A stretch of 64,000 nucleotides of DNA from Ensifer sp. WSM1721 (GCF_000513895.2 NZ_CP165782.1:1-64000); one strand, 5' to 3'; shown: positions 18,306 through 27,424, numbered from the stretch's first letter. Numbers and translations: made by a program. The notes: generated by a model from the letters alone, not told the origin.

Positions 18306-18380
18306 TCTACTGCATGTTTCCTCAAAGTGCTACGGCGAGCCTTGTGCCTCCGAAGGACACGTCGCGCTATTGGTAGGGCT
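18306..18380 (+). repeat. RIME-type repeat, internally deleted copy
   Basis: Starts CTACTGCATGTTTCCTCAAA and passes straight into the GTGCTAC...GGTAG palindrome, so most of the first palindrome of the full element is missing. It lies 50 bp from a full copy in the same orientation, within the 432-bp divergent lptC-sppA intergenic region (18127-18558), which otherwise shows no gene. Confidence 0.65.
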
Positions 18381-18430
18381 AGCTTGCCGCAGCTCGCGCA
18401 GATAGCATGTTTCCCGGGAAACTGACAGGA

Positions 18431-18536
18431 CTACTGCATGTTTCCTTAAACGTACCGATTTAAGGACAAAAACATGCAGCAATTCAAAGTGCTACAGCGA
18501 CCTTTGTGCGTCTGAAAAGACGCACGGCGCTGTAGG
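18431..18536 (+). repeat. RIME-type intergenic mosaic element, full copy
   Basis: About 106 bp made of two palindromes: CTGCATGTTTCCTTAAA...CATGCAG, then CTACAGCGACC...GCTGTAG, joined by CAATTCAAAGTG. The size and two-palindrome plan match Rhizobium-specific intergenic mosaic elements (RIME1). Other full copies are at 27606-27711, 47895-48003 and 50396-50498. Confidence 0.8.
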
Positions 18537-18558
18537 ACCACAAAATCGGGAGAAACTG

Positions 18559-19518
18559 ATGGACGAACTCGCCATTGTCGACCGCCGCAACTTGCGCAGA
18601 AAGCTGAGCTTCTGGCGCTGGGCGGCGGCGGCCATCCTCGCGGCCGCAGGCCTCGCGCTGTTTGTCTTTTCCGGCTGGAGTGAAGTGACAGAGCGCGCCC
18701 GCGATCACGTTGCCCGCGTGACCGTTTCGGGCCTCATCCAGGATGACCGGGAACTGGTGCAGCGGCTGGAGAGGATCGCCGACAACCCATCCGTCAAGGC
18801 CCTGATCGTGACGATATCCTCCCCGGGCGGGACCACCTATGGCGGTGAAATCATTTACAAGGCGATCCGCAAGGTTGCCGCGAAGAAGCCGGTCGTCTCG
18901 AACGTGCGGACGCTTGCCGCCTCCGCCGGCTATCTAATCGCGCTCGCCGGCGATCGGATCGTCGCCGGCGAGACATCCATCACCGGCTCGATCGGGGTCA
19001 TCTTCCAGTATCCGCAGGTCAAGGATTTGATGGACAAGCTCGGCGTGTCGCTTGAGTCGATCAAGTCGAGGCCGCTCAAGGCCGAACCGTCTCCGTTTCA
19101 CCCTCCGAGCCCCGAGGCGAGGGCAATGATTCAGACGATGATCGACGACAGCTACGACTGGTTCGTCGACCTCGTGGCCGAGCGACGCAAGCTGCCGCGA
19201 GCAGACGCGCTCGCCCTTGCGGACGGCCGCATATTCACCGGGCGCCAGGCGCTCGAGGGCAAGCTTGTCGACACGCTTGGCGGCGACGACGAGATCAGGG
19301 CCTTTCTGGCCGAGCGCAAGGTATCGAGCGACCTCCCGGTGGTCGATTGGGAGGCGCCGAGCAGCACGTTGCCCTTCGGCCTCGGAGCGCTCGTCGCCGA
19401 ATGGGTCAAGGCGTTGGGATATGAAGCTTTTCCGGGCGCGAAGGGCCTCGAAAAAATGGGCCTAGACAAGTTGTTTCTTGACGGTCTTGTCTCCGTTTGG
19501 CAGGTTGATGGGCAGTGA
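18559..19518 (+). CDS. sppA: Signal peptide peptidase SppA (S49 family)
   Basis: A membrane-bound serine protease that degrades cleaved signal peptides. The 319-residue protein has one N-terminal membrane segment (about 22-42, [19 protein letters not shown]) and an S49 domain with [20 protein letters not shown], the catalytic Ser region [14 protein letters not shown] and [13 protein letters not shown], and the general-base Lys expected near IKSRPLKAE. This is the short single-domain form. A repeat-laden region separates it from divergent lptC; ihfB follows. Confidence 0.93.
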   Translation: MDELAIVDRRNLRRKLSFWRWAAAAILAAAGLALFVFSGWSEVTERARDHVARVTVSGLIQDDRELVQRLERIADNPSVKALIVTISSPGGTTYGGEIIYKAIRKVAAKKPVVSNVRTLAASAGYLIALAGDRIVAGETSITGSIGVIFQYPQVKDLMDKLGVSLESIKSRPLKAEPSPFHPPSPEARAMIQTMIDDSYDWFVDLVAERRKLPRADALALADGRIFTGRQALEGKLVDTLGGDDEIRAFLAERKVSSDLPVVDWEAPSSTLPFGLGALVAEWVKALGYEAFPGAKGLEKMGLDKLFLDGLVSVWQVDGQ

Positions 19519-19621
19519 GGAAGGTGTGCTGCCCTGCGCCCCTGGGGCCGTAACCGCAGGCCGGCGTCAGTCGAGACTTCCGAACGCAGACAGAACAAGC
19601 AAAAAAACCAAGGGGGCGAAA

Positions 19622-19930
19622 GTGATCAAGTCAGAACTGGTGCAGATTGTGGCGGCGCGCAATCCGCATCTCTATCACCGCGATGTCGAGAATATCGTCA
19701 ATGCGGTCCTCGATGAGATCACCGATGCGCTCGCGGCTGGAAACCGGGTTGAACTGCGCGGCTTCGGCGCCTTCTCGGTCAAGAATCGGCCTTCACGCTC
19801 CGGTCGCAACCCGCGAACGGGCGATTCCGTTTTCGTCGAGGAAAAATGGGTGCCGTTCTTCAAGACCGGCAAGGAACTGCGCGAGCGGCTCAATCCCGGC
19901 ATGAACGGCAAGAACAACGACGACGATTGA
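19622..19930 (+). CDS. ihfB: Integration host factor beta subunit
   Basis: IhfB pairs with IhfA to bend DNA at specific sites, including sigma-54 promoters. The 102 residues show the IHF/HU fold: N-terminal helices [20 protein letters not shown], then [15 protein letters not shown] and the beta-arm [13 protein letters not shown] with the intercalating Pro. The start is GTG at 19622, agreeing with the family N-terminus; an in-frame ATG further upstream would overlap sppA and add 48 unrelated residues. A short Asp/Asn tail (NGKNNDDD) closes it. Confidence 0.94.
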   Translation: MIKSELVQIVAARNPHLYHRDVENIVNAVLDEITDALAAGNRVELRGFGAFSVKNRPSRSGRNPRTGDSVFVEEKWVPFFKTGKELRERLNPGMNGKNNDDD

Positions 19931-20042
19931 CGCGCGGTGCAGCCCTATAGGAGCACATGGCCTCCCCGGATGCAGGGCACTCTGCATCTCTTTCAAATCT
20001 ACACGTCGTGCTTTGCCGAAATCAACTGAAACAGACGCGGCA

Positions 20043-20102
20043 GCGGGATGAGGGCGGAAAATCGCCTGCGCTTTCCTCATCCTGCTCTAGTTCTTACGAT
20101 CG
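20043..20102 (+). repeat. Fragment of the second mosaic element (GCGGGATG family)
   Basis: GCGGGATGAGGGCGGAAAAT...TTTCCTCATCCTGCTCTAG is an imperfect palindrome. It matches the right-hand half of the larger elements near 23656-23773 and 32958-33077. It lies just before the LapA-domain gene. Confidence 0.6.
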
Positions 20103-20112
20103 GAGCGGGTGC

Positions 20113-20457
20113 ATGCTCAAGAAAGTGATCAACATCGTCGTCCTTGTGCCGCTGGGCATCGTCCTCGTCCTCTTGAGCGTTGCCAATCGCCAGACGGTGA
20201 CATTCGCGCTCAATCCCTTCAACACCGCCGACCGCGTGCTTTCGGTCTCGGCACCCTTCTTCGTCTTCCTGTTTCTCGCCGTCATTCTCGGCCTCGTTCT
20301 CGGGGCTGCGGCGACTTGGTTCGCCCAAGGAAAATATCGCCGTCGTGCACGCAACGAGGCCAGCGAGGCGCTGAAGTGGCATCGCGAGGCTGAAAAGCAG
20401 CGCAGCCAGGCAGAGAAGCTGGCGGCGCAGGCGAGCCTGCCGTCACCGCAGAACTGA
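20113..20457 (+). CDS. LapA/DUF1049-domain membrane protein
   Basis: A 114-residue protein with two membrane segments (about 5-23, VINIVVLVPLGIVLVLLSVA, and 44-66, APFFVFLFLAVILGLVLGA) and a charged, probably coiled-coil C-terminal tail (RNEASEALKWHREAEKQRSQ). This is the lipopolysaccharide-assembly-protein-A (LapA/YciS, DUF1049) pattern. In enterobacteria LapA and LapB tune LPS synthesis; whether that holds here is unknown. It follows ihfB on the same strand. Confidence 0.85.
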   Translation: MLKKVINIVVLVPLGIVLVLLSVANRQTVTFALNPFNTADRVLSVSAPFFVFLFLAVILGLVLGAAATWFAQGKYRRRARNEASEALKWHREAEKQRSQAEKLAAQASLPSPQN

Positions 20458-20465
20458 AGGCGGCC

Positions 20466-20924
20466 TCAGCTCGCCGCTTCCGCCGTGCCGCTGACGATGA
20501 GATTGAAATCCGCGAAGAATTGCTGGGCGAGCTTGCGCGCGGTCGAATCGATCAGGCGCGAACCGAGCTGGGCCAGCTTGCCACCGACTTCGGCCCTGAC
20601 GTCATAACGCAGCACCGTTTCGTCGCCCTCCTCGGAAAGCGTGACGTCGGCGCCGCCCTTGGCGAAACCGGCGACCCCGCCCTTTCCTTCGCCCGATATC
20701 GTGTAACTCGCAGGCGGGCTCAGATTGGAGAGGGTGACGTTGCCGTTGAACGTTGCCGACACCGGGCCGATCTTGACCTTGACGACAGCGGCGAGCTCTG
20801 TCGGCGATTTCATCTCGAGCGACTGGCAACCCGGAATGCACCGCCTCAGAATGTCCGGGTCATTCAAGCATTGCCACACCGTATCGCGGGCGGCCGCAAT
20901 ACGTTCCTCCCCCTTCATCTCCAT
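20466..20924 (-). CDS. CoxG-like SRPBCC protein (carbon monoxide dehydrogenase subunit G family)
   Basis: A 152-residue START-like protein of the CoxG/DUF1857 type: MEMKGEERIAAARDTVWQCL at the N-terminus, ILRRCIPGCQSLE, and the repeated Gly/beta pattern VSATFNGNVTLSNL and GEGKGGVAGFAKGGADVTL. The name comes from CO-dehydrogenase clusters, but no coxMSL genes lie nearby, so the role is open (often membrane anchoring or quality control of molybdenum enzymes). GGGAGGAAA precedes the ATG at 20924, which is preferred over longer in-frame options. It is antisense to its neighbours and 8 bp from the LapA gene end. Confidence 0.86.
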   Translation of the reverse strand: MEMKGEERIAAARDTVWQCLNDPDILRRCIPGCQSLEMKSPTELAAVVKVKIGPVSATFNGNVTLSNLSPPASYTISGEGKGGVAGFAKGGADVTLSEEGDETVLRYDVRAEVGGKLAQLGSRLIDSTARKLAQQFFADFNLIVSGTAEAAS

Positions 20925-21111
20925 GCCGTTTCCTCCCTTGCGCTCCTTTTCGCGATCTTCGCAAATCGGAAACGGCTTTGCCAAGAGCATCGGCGGTGCT
21001 ATTTGCACGCTTGAGCATGGTGCGCGTCGAATCCGGACGCGTGAAGGCGCAGATGCACGGTTCAGGAGTGCACACGCTCGGTTGGTTTGAGCAAGGTCCA
21101 AGGGTCAGCGC

Positions 21112-22269
21112 GTGAAGGAAAAAGATCGGCGATCGAAAAACGCCTCCGTCACAACGGCAAAAGGCCGAGGCGCGGAGGCACGCGGCGGCCGGCAGGAGCT
21201 GCGGCATCTGCCGCCGAAGGGTGCCGGGCCAAGAGGCAAGGCCGGCGGACCGCCACCCCCGAAAACACTTCCGCGGAAGGCAGTGGCGCAGGAGACCGGG
21301 CGGCCGTCCGCGCAGGAGAGCGCATCCGTGCGCCGCATTGAGCTCAGAACCGGCGAGAAACCGGCCGAGACGGTGCCGCTGATCCTGGAGACTGCGGCAA
21401 CCGCCGGCTATCATCTGATCGACAGCGGCGACGGCGAGAAGCTGGAGCAATACGGGCCTTACCGCATCGTCCGGCCCGAGGCCCAGGCGCTATGGCCGAA
21501 GGCCCTGCCGGCATCCGTCTGGGACAAGGCCGACGCCCTCTTCACCGGCGATACCGACGAGGACGGCATGGGGCGCTGGCGCTTCCCGCGCGAGGTGCTC
21601 GGCGAGACCTGGCCGATGCGGCTCCTCGACACGGACTTCCTCGGTCGTTTCACCTCCTTTCGCCACGTCGGCGTCTTTCCTGAGCAGCTCGCCCATTGGT
21701 CGTGGATGAAGGATGAGGCGGAGGCCGCCGGCCGACCGCTGAAGGTCCTCAATCTCTTCGGATATACCGGCGTCGCCTCGCTGATCGCTGCCAAGGCGGG
21801 CGCAGAGGTAACCCATGTGGACGCCTCCAAGAAGGCGATCGGCTGGGCGCGCGAGAACCAGGCACTGGCACGCGCCGAAAAGCTGCCGATCCGCTGGATC
21901 TGCGACGACGCGATGAAGTTCATCCAGCGCGAGGAGCGGCGCGGCAGCCGCTACGATATCATTCTGACCGACCCGCCCAAGTTCGGCCGCGGCCCGAATG
22001 GCGAGGTCTGGCAGCTCTTCGACCACCTGCCGGCGATGCTGGACATCTGTCGCGAGATCCTGTCGCCTGAAGCGCGGGGCCTCGTGCTGACGGCCTATTC
22101 CATCCGGGCAAGCTTCTACTCGATCCACGAACTCATGCGCGAGACGATGCGCGGGCGTGCCGGCCGGGTGGAATCGGGCGAGCTCATCATCCGTGAGGGC
22201 GGTCTCGATGGCTCCAAGCCGGGCCGGGCACTCTCCACCTCACTCTTCAGCCGCTGGGTACCGAAATGA
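21112..22269 (+). CDS. Class I SAM-dependent methyltransferase, RlmI/RlmK-like
   Basis: A 385-residue protein. The first 75 or so residues are Lys/Arg/Gly/Pro-rich and look disordered. A COG1092-like methyltransferase domain follows, with SAM-binding motif I VLNLFGYTGVASLIAAKAGA, motif II VDASKKAIGWARENQ and the catalytic-loop motif DIILTDPPKFGRG. The family modifies cytosines in 23S rRNA, but this alphaproteobacterial branch is not firmly assigned. The basic tail might bind RNA. Its stop overlaps the next RNA methyltransferase by 4 bp, which supports an RNA target. Confidence 0.85.
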   Translation: MKEKDRRSKNASVTTAKGRGAEARGGRQELRHLPPKGAGPRGKAGGPPPPKTLPRKAVAQETGRPSAQESASVRRIELRTGEKPAETVPLILETAATAGYHLIDSGDGEKLEQYGPYRIVRPEAQALWPKALPASVWDKADALFTGDTDEDGMGRWRFPREVLGETWPMRLLDTDFLGRFTSFRHVGVFPEQLAHWSWMKDEAEAAGRPLKVLNLFGYTGVASLIAAKAGAEVTHVDASKKAIGWARENQALARAEKLPIRWICDDAMKFIQREERRGSRYDIILTDPPKFGRGPNGEVWQLFDHLPAMLDICREILSPEARGLVLTAYSIRASFYSIHELMRETMRGRAGRVESGELIIREGGLDGSKPGRALSTSLFSRWVPK

Positions 22270-23123
22270 CGCATGAGAGAAACGATCACGGCACGCCGCG
22301 CGTCGGCCAGGTGAAGGAGGTCACCAGTCTCACCAATCCGATCGTCAAGGATATCCGCGCGCTCGCGCAGAAGAAGCATCGGGACGACACGCGTTCCTTC
22401 ATGGCGGAAGGCCTGAAGCTCGTCATCGACGCGCTCGATCTCGGATGGAGGATCAAGACGCTCGTCTATGCCAAGGCGGCGAAGGGCAAGCCCCAGGTCG
22501 AGCAGGTGGCGGCGAAGACCGTGGCAAAGGGCGGGCTCGTGCTCGAGGTCAGCGAGAAGGTGATCTCGACGATCACCCGGCGCGACAATCCGCAGATGGT
22601 CGTCGGCATCTTCGAACAGCGCTACCGGGCGCTCAAGGACATCCGCCCGCAGGAGGGCGAGACCTATGTGGCGCTCGACCGCGTGCGCGATCCCGGCAAT
22701 CTCGGCACGATCATCCGCACGGCTGACGCGGCCGGCGCTTCCGGCATCATCCTTGTCGGCGAGACCACCGATCCCTTTTCGCTCGAGACGGTGCGCGCGA
22801 CCATGGGCTCGGTTTTCGCCATGCCGATCGCGCGGGCGAGCGCGGAGGATTTCATCGCATGGCAAAAAGCCGCCGGCGTTCGGGTCGTCGCGACTCATCT
22901 GGCGGGCTCTGTCGACTATCGGACGATCGACTACAAGTCGAAGCCGGTCGTGCTCTTGATGGGCAACGAGCAGGCGGGCCTCCCGGTGGAACTCGCGCGC
23001 GAGGCGGGCGCGCTCGCGCGCATCCCGCAGGCGGGGCGCGCAGACTCGCTCAACCTCGCCATCGCCACTGGCATCATGCTGTTCGAGGCGCGGCGTCATC
23101 TTCTGTCTCTGGATGCCGGCTGA
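22266..23123 (+). CDS. TrmH/SpoU family RNA 2'-O-methyltransferase
   Basis: A 285-residue SPOUT methyltransferase. The N-terminal substrate-binding domain ([19 protein letters not shown]) is followed by the knotted SpoU domain with motif 1 [19 protein letters not shown], motif 2 [12 protein letters not shown] and motif 3 [20 protein letters not shown]. The exact nucleotide is not predictable; RlmB and TrmH relatives act on 23S rRNA and tRNA. It overlaps the upstream methyltransferase (ATGA) and lspA (TGATG), so the three genes form one unit. Confidence 0.92.
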   Translation: MTHERNDHGTPRVGQVKEVTSLTNPIVKDIRALAQKKHRDDTRSFMAEGLKLVIDALDLGWRIKTLVYAKAAKGKPQVEQVAAKTVAKGGLVLEVSEKVISTITRRDNPQMVVGIFEQRYRALKDIRPQEGETYVALDRVRDPGNLGTIIRTADAAGASGIILVGETTDPFSLETVRATMGSVFAMPIARASAEDFIAWQKAAGVRVVATHLAGSVDYRTIDYKSKPVVLLMGNEQAGLPVELAREAGALARIPQAGRADSLNLAIATGIMLFEARRHLLSLDAG

Positions 23124-23623
23124 TGATAGAAAGCAAGACCCTGTTCTCGCGGCCGCTGCCGATCGCGATCTTTATCCTCGTCGCGCTCGCCACCGACCAG
23201 CTCCTCAAATACCTGGTGGAAGCCTTCCTGCCGTTCCAGGAGGCCGTGCCGGTCATTCCGATGCTCGCGCTCTACCGGACCTATAATTACGGCGTCGCCT
23301 TCTCGATGCTCTCCGGAATGGAGGGCTGGTTCATCGTCGGCATCCGGCTGGCCGTCGTCGCCTTCGTTCTCTGGTTGTGGCGCCGCACGCCGAAGGATCG
23401 CTTCTTCGCCCATCTCGGCTATGCCATGATCATCGCCGGCGCGCTCGGCAATCTCGTCGACCGGCTGCTCTTCGGCTACGTCATCGACTATATCCTGTTC
23501 CATACCGCTACATGGTCCTTCGCGGTCTTCAACCTGGCGGACAGCTTCATCACGGTCGGAGCGGGCGCAATCATCCTCGACGAACTGCAGCAGGCGAAAA
23601 AGGCGCGATCGCTAAAACTTTAG
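23123..23623 (+). CDS. lspA: Lipoprotein signal peptidase II
   Basis: LspA cleaves prolipoprotein signal peptides in the inner membrane. The 166-residue protein has four hydrophobic segments and both catalytic aspartates: Asp113 in GNLVDRL and Asp140 in [11 protein letters not shown]. The DQLLKY and [10 protein letters not shown] motifs are also present. The ATG overlaps the TGA of the previous gene by one base. Its partner enzyme Lnt is encoded 25 kb away in this window. Confidence 0.97.
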   Translation: MIESKTLFSRPLPIAIFILVALATDQLLKYLVEAFLPFQEAVPVIPMLALYRTYNYGVAFSMLSGMEGWFIVGIRLAVVAFVLWLWRRTPKDRFFAHLGYAMIIAGALGNLVDRLLFGYVIDYILFHTATWSFAVFNLADSFITVGAGAIILDELQQAKKARSLKL

Positions 23624-23655
23624 AAATGCGCTGAAGGCATTCGGAAGGCTCCCCA

Positions 23656-23773
23656 TGCTAGCGCGGGATGAGGAAAAGTGCGTGCGGTTTTCCGCCCGCA
23701 TCCCGCGTCAACTTATTAGAGTCGATCACGTTCATGATTTGGGTTGATCCGACCTAAAATCATCGCGATCTAG
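23656..23773 (-). repeat. Second mosaic element (GCGGGATG family), full copy
   Basis: Reads GCGGGATGAGGAAAAGTGCG...CATCCCGC (one palindrome), then GATCACGTTCATGATTTGGG...CCTAAAATCATCGCGATC (a second). Reverse-complemented, it lines up with 32958-33077 in the same order of parts. It fills the gap between lspA and the histidine kinase gene. Confidence 0.7.
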
Positions 23774-23783
23774 GGCCAAGAGC

Positions 23784-26057
23784 ATGAGCGAGCCGTCACG
23801 AATTCAGCGATCGATGGCGACGGGCGGGGGCACGGCTCCCCGCGCAAGAGAGCGTGCGCCCGCCGCTTTGATGCGGAACGCCGCCGCGCTCCTGCCGGCG
23901 ACCGGCACCATTCCATGCCCTTCCGTTATCCGGACCGCCTTTGCCCTTGTGGGCATCATCGCGGCAACGTTGGTCCTTGCCATCGGCGCAAGCGCCGGCA
24001 TCCATCTGCTGCCGGCACTCGTCGCCGTCGGTGGCCTTGCCGGGGCGTTCCTGCTTCTTGCCGAGGATAGGGGGCCGCCGGCGCCGAAGCGGGCAAAGAG
24101 GGACGAAGACGCGCATGACGCGGCGTGGCAGTGCTCGGAAACTGCGGCGCTGTTTTCGACCATCCATGACGCGCTGGGCGATCTCGCCATCGTCCGCGAC
24201 ATGGACGGCAGGATCGTCGAGGCCAACGGCATCTTCCGGCAAGTCAGCGGCCGTGCCGAAGCCAGAGGATCGACCTGCGCCGAGCTGGGATTGCGCTTCG
24301 AACCGGGATCGCGTCCCGACCGTTATCTCGTCCGCATCGCGACGCCCTCGGGCACCCGCCTTTACGATTGGCACGACGTCGTGGTGCGCGAGCCGATACG
24401 CGGCCGGCTGATGCGTCACAGCATCGCCCGCGACATAACCGAGGAGGCATTGGCTGCAAGCCAGAGGGAAGAGGCACGCCGCCGCGCGGAGGAGGCGAGC
24501 AGGGCGAAATCGCGCCTGCTCGCGACCGTCAGCCACGAGATCCGCACGCCGCTTTCCGGCCTCCTCGGCATGAGCCGCCTGCTTGCCGAGACGCGACTGT
24601 CCAGCGAGCAGGAGAATTATCTCGCCGGCATGCAGCAGTCCGGCCACGCGCTGGTGCAACTCGTCGAGGATCTGATCGACTTTTCGTCGCTCTCGGCCGG
24701 ACGGTTCCTGTTGCACCCCTCGCCGCAGGACTTGCGTCAGGTGATCGAGAACGTGGTGGAAATGCTGTCTCCCCGCGCGCACGAGAAAGGCATCGAAATC
24801 GGCGCGACGGTTGCCGCGGACGTGCCCTCGCTGATGGCCTTCGATGCGGCGCGCCTTCGCCAGGTGCTGTTCAACGTGATCGGCAATGCGGTCAAGTTCA
24901 CGGAAGCGGGCGGTGTGCTTGTCACCGCCGATGTCGGTAAAGCCTTCGTGCGCATCCGCATCGACGACAGCGGCCCCGGCATGTCCGCCGACGAGCTCGC
25001 CCGCGTCTTCGAGGAGTTCGAGCAGGCCGGCGACGACGCTCAGCGCGCCAAGGGTACTGGCCTCGGTCTCGCGATATCGCGCCGGATCATGGAGACATTC
25101 GGCGGCAGCCTGGCGGCTTCGAGCGTCGCTGGAACGGGAAGCCGTTTCGAAGTCCGCTTTCCGGTGGAGGGGACCGATCTCTCCTCTGCTCCGTCACGTG
25201 ACAGAGTGCTTTCGGGCGCGGACGTGCTTGTTCTCGCGCCGGACGGCCCAGCCTCCATCGCGCTTGCCGCGACCATCGAGACGCTCGGCGGCCGATGCCA
25301 TCGGGCGACGACGGTCGCCGTCGCCCGGGGCGTGATCGCGCGCTCGGCGACCGATCGTCTGCCGCTGACGGATATCATCGTCGATCACCGCTATGCGGCC
25401 GAGTTTCGGGAGCTTCTCGCATCGGAGCCGGCGATGGGACGCCTCCGCTTGCGCAGGACCTGTCTCATCAGCCCCGAGGAGCGCGCAAACCATCCCGTCA
25501 GCCGAATGGGCGGATACGAGGCCTGGTTGATCCGGCCCCTGCGCGAGAAGTCCTTGGTCGAGGTGCTGCTCGGCCACCGGCGCGGCATCGAGAAGCGCGA
25601 CGCGATCAACGACAACGGGCCGGTGCTGCGGGATGTGCCGGCTGCTGCTTCCGCCTCCTCGAAAGCTGCTCCCGGCATCCTGCTTGCGGAGGACGATCCG
25701 GTCAATGCGCTCGTTTTGCGCACGGTCCTCGAACGCGCCGGCCATGCCGTCGATCACGTCGAGGACTTTGCGGGCCTCGAGACTGCGCTCCGTGGCGACG
25801 CCACCGGCGCGCCGCCCGCCCTCATCGTCACAGACTTCAACATGCCGGGCGGGGACGGTTTCGCCATGCTCCGGCGCCTTCGCGAAAGGGAGGCGACCGG
25901 CCAGCGACGGCGCGTACCGGTCGTTGTCCTGACCTCGGACGTCCGCAGCGACCTGCATCAGCGCCTCATCGCCGCCGGCGCGGACGCGGTGCTCGCCAAG
26001 CCCGCCGAACCGGCGCGGCTCCTTGCGGAAGTCGCCCGCTTCATTGAAGGGCGGTGA
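23784..26057 (+). CDS. Membrane-anchored hybrid sensor histidine kinase (PAS-HisKA-HATPase-REC)
   Basis: A 757-residue two-component protein. Two hydrophobic stretches lie at about 50-95 (VGIIAATLVLAIGASAGIHL and LVAVGGLAGAFLLLAE), then a PAS domain at about 120-215, HisKA with phospho-accepting His251 (TVSHEIRTPLSGLLG), HATPase_c with N box (NVIGNAVKFTEAG), G1 (DDSGPGMS) and G2 (GTGLGLAISRRI), a degenerate receiver-like region at about 470-600, and a C-terminal receiver with acidic ILLAEDDPVN and phospho-acceptor Asp684 (VTDFNMPGGDG). There is no HPt domain and no adjacent response regulator, so it is an orphan hybrid kinase whose output must go elsewhere. Confidence 0.9.
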   Translation: MSEPSRIQRSMATGGGTAPRARERAPAALMRNAAALLPATGTIPCPSVIRTAFALVGIIAATLVLAIGASAGIHLLPALVAVGGLAGAFLLLAEDRGPPAPKRAKRDEDAHDAAWQCSETAALFSTIHDALGDLAIVRDMDGRIVEANGIFRQVSGRAEARGSTCAELGLRFEPGSRPDRYLVRIATPSGTRLYDWHDVVVREPIRGRLMRHSIARDITEEALAASQREEARRRAEEASRAKSRLLATVSHEIRTPLSGLLGMSRLLAETRLSSEQENYLAGMQQSGHALVQLVEDLIDFSSLSAGRFLLHPSPQDLRQVIENVVEMLSPRAHEKGIEIGATVAADVPSLMAFDAARLRQVLFNVIGNAVKFTEAGGVLVTADVGKAFVRIRIDDSGPGMSADELARVFEEFEQAGDDAQRAKGTGLGLAISRRIMETFGGSLAASSVAGTGSRFEVRFPVEGTDLSSAPSRDRVLSGADVLVLAPDGPASIALAATIETLGGRCHRATTVAVARGVIARSATDRLPLTDIIVDHRYAAEFRELLASEPAMGRLRLRRTCLISPEERANHPVSRMGGYEAWLIRPLREKSLVEVLLGHRRGIEKRDAINDNGPVLRDVPAAASASSKAAPGILLAEDDPVNALVLRTVLERAGHAVDHVEDFAGLETALRGDATGAPPALIVTDFNMPGGDGFAMLRRLREREATGQRRRVPVVVLTSDVRSDLHQRLIAAGADAVLAKPAEPARLLAEVARFIEGR

Positions 26058-26271
26058 GAAGAAATGCGAGCGGTCCCCCCCCCCGCACTCCCGCACCTCA
26101 ACGGCTTGGATCAGGCTTACGCTTGATGGCTGTAATATAGATTAACAGCAGCTTATAATGGTGCACCATCAGCATCGCGCCCTACCGGGGTTGCATAGTC
26201 TGTTCGTGTCACTATCTTGTTGCAGAAACGTGGTCTAAGCCCGGCAGGAAAGCGATTCGGGATGACACGGT

Positions 26272-27162
26272 ATGACAATCGAACTTCTGGATTCGACAGG
26301 CGTGGCTGATGCTGCACAGCCTTGCGTCCGCAAGACGATCGCGGCGCCGGCAACCGATGTTCTCGGCCGCATCGCCAATCTCGAGACGCGGCTTGCCCGT
26401 ACGGCCGCCGAGATCGATGCGGCGCAGGCCGTGCGCTACAGGGTCTTCGTCGAGGAGATGAAAGCGCAGGTGGCGCCCGAGGCTGAGCGACGCAAGCGCG
26501 ACATCGACGGCTGGGATGCGATCTGCGACCATCTGCTCGTGCTCGACACGTCTATCGAGGGCGATCCGGAAGAGCAAATCGTTGGCACTTACCGCCTGCT
26601 GCGCCAGGAAGTCGCGGAACGGGCAGGCGGTTTCTACTCCGCCTCGGAATTCGCGATCGATGAACTGCTCGCGCGCCACCCAGGTAAACGCTTCATGGAA
26701 CTCGGCCGCTCCTGCGTGCTGCCCGAATACCGCACCAAGCGTACGGTCGAGCTCCTCTGGCAGGGCAATTGGGCTTATGCCCTGAGGCATGGTGTCGACG
26801 CCATGTTCGGCTGCGGCTCGTTTCCGGGCGTCGTTCCCGAAGAGCATGCACTGGCGCTTTCTTTCCTCCATCACAACATTCGGACGAAGGACGAGTGGGC
26901 CGTTTCCGCCCGACCTGAACTTCACCGGACGATGGATCTGATGCCGTCGGAGGCGATCAATCCCAAGAAGGCGCTTGCAGCGCTTCCGCCCCTGATCAAG
27001 GGCTACATGCGGCTGGGCGCGATGGTCGGCGACGGCGCGGTGGTAGATCACGCCTTCCGCACCACCGATGTTCTGATCGTTCTGCCGATCAGCAATATCT
27101 CCGGCCGATATCTCAACTATTACGGTGCCGACGCAGGGCGGTTTTCCTCGTCGGTATCCTAG
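26272..27162 (+). CDS. olsB: L-ornithine N(alpha)-acyltransferase OlsB
   Basis: OlsB transfers a 3-hydroxyacyl group from acyl carrier protein to the alpha-amino group of ornithine, the first step of ornithine-lipid synthesis. The 296-residue GNAT-like acyltransferase contains EIDAAQAVRYRVFVEEM, ELGRSCVLPEYRTKRTVELL and the catalytic-region FGCGSFPGVVPEEHALALSF, all matching the OlsB family. The second enzyme, OlsA, is encoded at 42000-42854. In S. meliloti ornithine lipids rise under phosphate limitation; only a weak Pho-box-like sequence is visible at 26206-26223. Synteny (olsB next to tme and mutS) matches S. meliloti. Confidence 0.93.
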   Translation: MTIELLDSTGVADAAQPCVRKTIAAPATDVLGRIANLETRLARTAAEIDAAQAVRYRVFVEEMKAQVAPEAERRKRDIDGWDAICDHLLVLDTSIEGDPEEQIVGTYRLLRQEVAERAGGFYSASEFAIDELLARHPGKRFMELGRSCVLPEYRTKRTVELLWQGNWAYALRHGVDAMFGCGSFPGVVPEEHALALSFLHHNIRTKDEWAVSARPELHRTMDLMPSEAINPKKALAALPPLIKGYMRLGAMVGDGAVVDHAFRTTDVLIVLPISNISGRYLNYYGADAGRFSSSVS

Positions 27163-27288
27163 TCCTCTTCAGAACAGGCGATATCGAGCGAACCAATTTG
27201 AGAGCCTGGACGGCATTCGATTTCGCGTTTTCTGACAAAGGGCGCGCAGCAGGGCGACCGCGGCTACATGTCTTGGTCTGTAGTAGTA

Positions 27289-27303
27289 TTAACCAGTTGT
27301 TAA
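27289..27303 (+). promoter_or_regulatory. Perfect CtrA-type binding box
   Basis: TTAA-CCAGTTG-TTAA is a complete TTAA-N7-TTAA motif, the recognition sequence of the cell-cycle regulator CtrA in alphaproteobacteria. It lies in the A/T-richer part of the olsB-tme interval, 122 bp before a 20-codon frame and about 185 bp before a strong plus-strand terminator. A chance hit is possible, but no gene other than the candidate small transcript is placed to use it. Confidence 0.45.
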
Positions 27304-27424
27304 TGATGTATTTGACTTTCGATTTTGAAAGAGCGAAGTGTATCGTCGTGGTTGATCTGGATTTAATGACGAAGAAATGTAAAAAGATAAAGGGGAAGAT
27401 GGGCTAGCCGACTGGAGGGAGTCG

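Noticed and set aside
27198..27407. A 69-codon plus-strand frame in the olsB-tme interval
   Set aside because: No ribosome-binding site at any of its starts, it spans the CtrA-type box, and the Lys-rich end reflects local A/T content. The shorter 20-codon frame after GGAGG is the better candidate.
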